In this document: one piece after another, positions 61,076 through 64,000 of the stretch
Layout of the letters: every line of letters begins with the position of its first letter
How positions within the stretch are numbered: the stretch's first letter is position 1
Assembly (NCBI RefSeq): GCF_014171575.1
Contig: NZ_CP050453.1
Span: 1,550,001-1,614,000, forward strand
Direction: 5' to 3'
Source of the DNA: Microbacterium sp. Se63.02b
GTDB lineage: Bacteria; Actinomycetota; Actinomycetes; Actinomycetales; Microbacteriaceae
DNA length: 64,000 nucleotides
The notes under the pieces: model-generated
The model's input: only the letters and a program-made list of their open reading frames with translations
The model's database searches: none
What the model was told of the DNA's origin: nothing
Position numbers and translations under genes: made by a program

Positions 61076-62390
61076 ATGGACTACATCATGTTGGGCGTGG
61101 GGCTCCTGCTCACGGTCGGCACCGGCCTCTTCGTCGCGAGCGAGTTCGCGCTGGTCAACCTCGACCGCGCCGATCTGGAGGCGCGGCAGGCACGAGGCGA
61201 ATCCCGGCTCTCGCTCACGATCAGCGCGCTCAAGCACACATCGACGCATCTTTCCGCGGCGCAGCTCGGCATCACCCTGACGACGCTCCTCACCGGTTAC
61301 ACGATGGAGCCCGCGCTGTCGAACCTGCTCCGACCGACGCTCATCGCCTGGAGCATTCCCGAGGCCGCCGTCGCGCCGATCGCGACCATCGTCGCGATGC
61401 TCGTCGCCACCGTGCTGTCGATGATCCTCGGAGAGCTCGTCCCGAAGAACTTCGCGCTCGCGCTGCCGCTGGCCACCGCCAAGCTCGTCGTCCCGTTCCA
61501 GACTGCCTTCACCACGATCTTCAAGCCGGCCGTCGTGGTGCTCAACGGCAGCGCAAACGGCGTGCTGCGCAGCATGGGGATCGAGCCGAAGGAGGAGCTC
61601 TCCGGCGCCCGCAGCGCTGAGGAGCTCGTCGCTCGTCCGACGCTCCGCCAGCGCCGGCCTGCTCGAAGCTGACACCGCGACGCTGCTCGACCGCACTCTC
61701 ACCTTCTCCCGGCTCACGGCCGCCGACGTCATGACGGCCCGCCCGAGCATGCACGCGATCGCCGCGAGCGACTCGGTCGACGACGTCATCCAGCTCGCCC
61801 GCCGCACCGGCCACAGCCGCTTTCCCGTGTACGACGACGACCTGGACGACATCACGGGCGTCGTGCATCTGAAGGCGGCGATCTCGGTGCCCCGCGACCG
61901 TCGGGCGGAAGTGCCGGTCGGTGCGCTCTCGACCGAGCCCCTGCGTGTGCCCGAGACCGTGCACGTCGACGGCCTGATCGCCGAGTTGCGTGCGCGCGGA
62001 TATCAGCTCGCCGTCGTCGTCGACGAGTACGGCGGCACGGCGGGACTCGTGACGCTGGAAGATCTCGTGGAGGAGCTCGTCGGCGAGGTCGCCGACGAGC
62101 ACGACCGCACCAGGGCCGGCGTCATCCGCAACCGCGAGGGCATCACGTTCCCCGGCGAGCTCCGACCTGATGAGGTGCGCCGACGCGCGGGCGTCGAGGT
62201 GCCGGAGGGCGAGGTGTACGACACCGTCGGCGGCTACGTCATGAGCGTGCTCGAGCGTGTGCCGTCCGTCGGCGACGAGGTGCCCCTCGACAGCGGCACC
62301 CTGCAGGTCGTGCGCATGGACGGCCGGCGCGTCGATCGTGTCCGTTACGTGCCGAGACCGGTCGACGCCGACGAGGAGGCCACCCGATGA
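61076..62390 (+). CDS. CNNM/CorC-type hemolysin-family membrane protein, one frameshift
   Basis: 438 residues after correction: DUF21/CNNM membrane domain (residues 1-180, with SEFALVNLDRADLEARQARG, AAQLGITLTTLLTGY and GELVPKNFALALP), a CBS pair (VMTARPSMHAIAASDSVDDVIQLARR, FPVYDDDLDDITGVVHLK) and a CorC_HlyC domain (RVPSVGDEVPLDSGTLQVVRMDGRRV). CNNM relatives move magnesium or cobalt. Two bases (CG) are missing near 61624-61631; restoring them gives EELASLVRRSASAGLLEAD. Followed by a paralogue with ATGA overlap. Confidence 0.9.
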
Positions 62391-63448
62391 ACGATTGGGG
62401 AGGACTCGCCTGGCTCGTCGTGCTTCTCGTCGCGAACGCGTTCTTCGTCGGTGGCGAGTTCGCCGTCATCTCCGCGCGACGGTCGCAGATCGAGCCGCGC
62501 GCGGAGCAGGGGTCGCGCGCTGCCAAGACCGCGCTGTATGCGATGGAGCACGCGACGCTCATGCTCGCGACATCGCAGCTCGGCATCACGATCTGCTCGC
62601 TGCTGATCCTGAACGTGTCGGAACCGGCCATCCACCACCTGCTGGCCGTGCCGCTGCACGCGCTCGGATGGCCGGACGGCGCGGTGGATGCGGTGTCGTT
62701 CACGATCGCCCTGCTGATCGTGTCGTTCCTGCACGTGGTGTTCGGCGAGATGGTGCCGAAGAACCTGGCGTTCTCGGTGCCCGACCGTGCCGTGCTGCTC
62801 CTCGCCCCGCCGCTGGTGTGGGTGTCGAAGGTGTTCATGCCGGTGATCTGGGTGCTCAACGCGGCGGCGAACGGCGTGCTGCGTCTCTTCCGCGTCGAGC
62901 CGAAGAACGAGGCCGCATCGACCTTCACGCTCGACGAGGTGGCGACCATCGTCAGCCAGTCGCGGCGCGAGGGCGTGCTGATGGATGCGGCGGGCACCGT
63001 CACGGCAGCCGTCGAGTTCACGGACAAGAAGGCGCGTGACGTCGCTGTGCCCCTGAGCGACCTGGTGACGCTTCCGCAATCGACCACCCCGGAAGACATC
63101 GAGAAGGCCGTCGCCCGTTACGGATTCTCCCGCTATGTGATCGTCGACGACGCCGAGGTGCCGATCGGCTACGTGCACCTGAAGGACATCCTTCGCGCCT
63201 CCGAGGGACCCGACGCGGAGACCAAGATGGTCGAACCCCTCCCGGCGAAGCGCATTCATCACATGGTGCCCGTGCAGGAGGACACCGATCTGGAGGACGC
63301 GCTCGCGGTCATGCGCCGCGCCGGACGGCACCTGGCCAAGGTGCGCAACGCCAGGGGCGACACCACCGCGGTGCTGTTCCTGGAGGACATCCTCGAGGAG
63401 CTGGTCGGAGAGGTGCAGGACGCGACCCGGCGGTTCCGCGGGCGCTGA
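62387..63448 (+). CDS. CNNM-type membrane protein, shorter paralogue
   Basis: 353 residues: membrane domain (VVLLVANAFFVGGEFAVISARRSQIEPRAEQGSRA, ATSQLGITICSLLILNVSEP, GEMVPKNLAFSVPDRAV) and a CBS pair (PQSTTPEDIEKAVARYGFSRYVIVD, IGYVHLKDILRAS), but no C-terminal CorC_HlyC domain. Such pairs of long and short paralogues are common in actinobacteria and may form a mixed complex. ATGA overlap with the preceding gene. Confidence 0.92.
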   Translation: MNDWGGLAWLVVLLVANAFFVGGEFAVISARRSQIEPRAEQGSRAAKTALYAMEHATLMLATSQLGITICSLLILNVSEPAIHHLLAVPLHALGWPDGAVDAVSFTIALLIVSFLHVVFGEMVPKNLAFSVPDRAVLLLAPPLVWVSKVFMPVIWVLNAAANGVLRLFRVEPKNEAASTFTLDEVATIVSQSRREGVLMDAAGTVTAAVEFTDKKARDVAVPLSDLVTLPQSTTPEDIEKAVARYGFSRYVIVDDAEVPIGYVHLKDILRASEGPDAETKMVEPLPAKRIHHMVPVQEDTDLEDALAVMRRAGRHLAKVRNARGDTTAVLFLEDILEELVGEVQDATRRFRGR

Positions 63449-63457
63449 TCCGATGAT

Positions 63458-63492
63458 GATGGCCGCCGACCCGGACGGGTTCGGCGGCCATC
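63458..63492. terminator. Hairpin between CNNM operon and Old Yellow Enzyme gene
   Basis: GATGGCCGCCGA (63458-63469) pairs with TCGGCGGCCATC (63481-63492); an inner CCC/GGG extends the stem around GGAC. It sits between convergent genes. Confidence 0.8.
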
Positions 63493-63508
63493 GTCATGAT
63501 CGGGTGCG

Positions 63509-64000
63509 TCAGCGCCAGCGTGCGCGTTCGTACTGCGGGGGCCAGGAGACCTCTGCGCCCAGCTCGTGCGCCGCGCGCAGGGCGAAATGCGGGTCGCGCA
63601 GCCACTCCCTGCCAGCGAAGATCGCGTCGGCCGCACCATCGGCGAGCACCTGCTCCGCCTGTGCGGCCGCAGTGATGAGTCCGACGGCCGAGACCGGGAT
63701 GCGTCCGCCCCGGCGCACGGTCTCGGCGAGCGGCACCTGGTAGCCGGGGAAGACGTCGATCCGCTGATGCGCCACGAGGCCGCCGCTGGACACGTCGATC
63801 AGGTCCGCGCCGTGTGCTGCCGCCCAGTCCCCGACGACGGTCGCCTCCTCGGCCGTGAACCCGCCGTCCGCATGGTCGGTCGCAGAGATACGGACGAAGA
63901 GCGGGACGCCGTCACCCGTGACCTCGCGGACGGCGTCCACGACGCGCAGCAGCAGCCGCGCGCGATTCTCGAGCGAGCCGCCGTACTCGCCGTCGCGGAG
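63509..64000 (-). CDS. Old Yellow Enzyme family NADH:flavin oxidoreductase (C-terminal part, cut by window edge)
   Basis: The last 163 residues are visible, from DGEYGGSLENRARLLLRVVDA to the stop at 63509. The conserved EYGGSLENR, VRISATDHADGGF, LIDVSSGG and the FMN phosphate loop DAIFAGREWLRDPH are clear, as in YqjM/XenA-type enzymes that reduce activated carbon-carbon double bonds. The start and the N-terminal half lie beyond base 64000. Confidence 0.9.
   Translation of the reverse strand, partial: LRDGEYGGSLENRARLLLRVVDAVREVTGDGVPLFVRISATDHADGGFTAEEATVVGDWAAAHGADLIDVSSGGLVAHQRIDVFPGYQVPLAETVRRGGRIPVSAVGLITAAAQAEQVLADGAADAIFAGREWLRDPHFALRAAHELGAEVSWPPQYERARWR

Overview
The window is GC-rich, gene-dense actinobacterial chromosome, most like Microbacteriaceae (Microbacterium or a close relative). 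The pointers are two WhiB regulators, MtrA-MtrB-LpqB, a fused Kgd 2-oxoglutarate enzyme, a SigR/RsrA pair, GuaB1 and DUF3499. From memory of gene content (not searched), the order of manA, whiB2, DUF3499, ahcY, mtrAB-lpqB, hpf, secA, pdtaS, whiB1, aroA and sigR resembles the Rv3219-Rv3260c part of the Mycobacterium tuberculosis genome. No rRNA, tRNA, CRISPR array, insertion sequence or prophage was seen, and no stretch over 300 bases is without a gene.

Layout. 1-5.1 kb: end of a polysaccharide region (galE, two O-antigen-ligase-like proteins, manA). 5.2-12.4 kb: whiB2, a large membrane glycosyltransferase, DUF5719, a small metallopeptidase-family protein, DUF3499, ahcY. 12.4-19.9 kb: an envelope set of RDD, SpoIIM-like, DUF58, MoxR ATPase, DUF4350, DUF4129 and a polytopic membrane protein, running divergently from mtrA-mtrB-lpqB-comF (19.9-24.8 kb). 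24.8-34.2 kb: hpf, a coiled-coil protein, a PadR-controlled ABC exporter operon, secA. 34.3-38.8 kb: an aminotransferase, a SAF/CpaE-like pair and small conserved proteins. 38.8-46.6 kb: pdtaS, whiB1, bcp, rsgA, aroA, sigR-rsrA, a GNAT enzyme. 46.7-55.6 kb: a sugar or oligosaccharide operon (five-gene ABC importer, ROK regulator, GH4 glycosidase, BadF-type kinase). 55.6-64 kb: kgd, guaB1, two CNNM/CorC-type membrane proteins and the cut end of an Old Yellow Enzyme.

Two features run through the whole window. First, about 36 single- or double-base indels break the reading frames of 23 genes, including ahcY, rsgA, lpqB and kgd. Nearly all lie in G/C runs or CG/CT repeats and one or two bases restore a normal protein, so they look like uncorrected sequencing errors; such genes are given here with their full reconstructed span. 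Second, many genes that start a transcript have a TANNNT box (most often TAGGCT) ending 5-9 bases before the start codon and lack a Shine-Dalgarno sequence, which predicts widespread leaderless transcription.

Operon genes are tightly packed, with many ATGA or GTGA start/stop overlaps. Six strong hairpin terminators separate transcription units. The most interesting regulatory spots are a shared, symmetric -10 element between the RDD and SpoIIM genes, a second start with its own -10 box inside sigR, a near-perfect operator over the padR promoter, and AT-rich repeats before the sugar operon.
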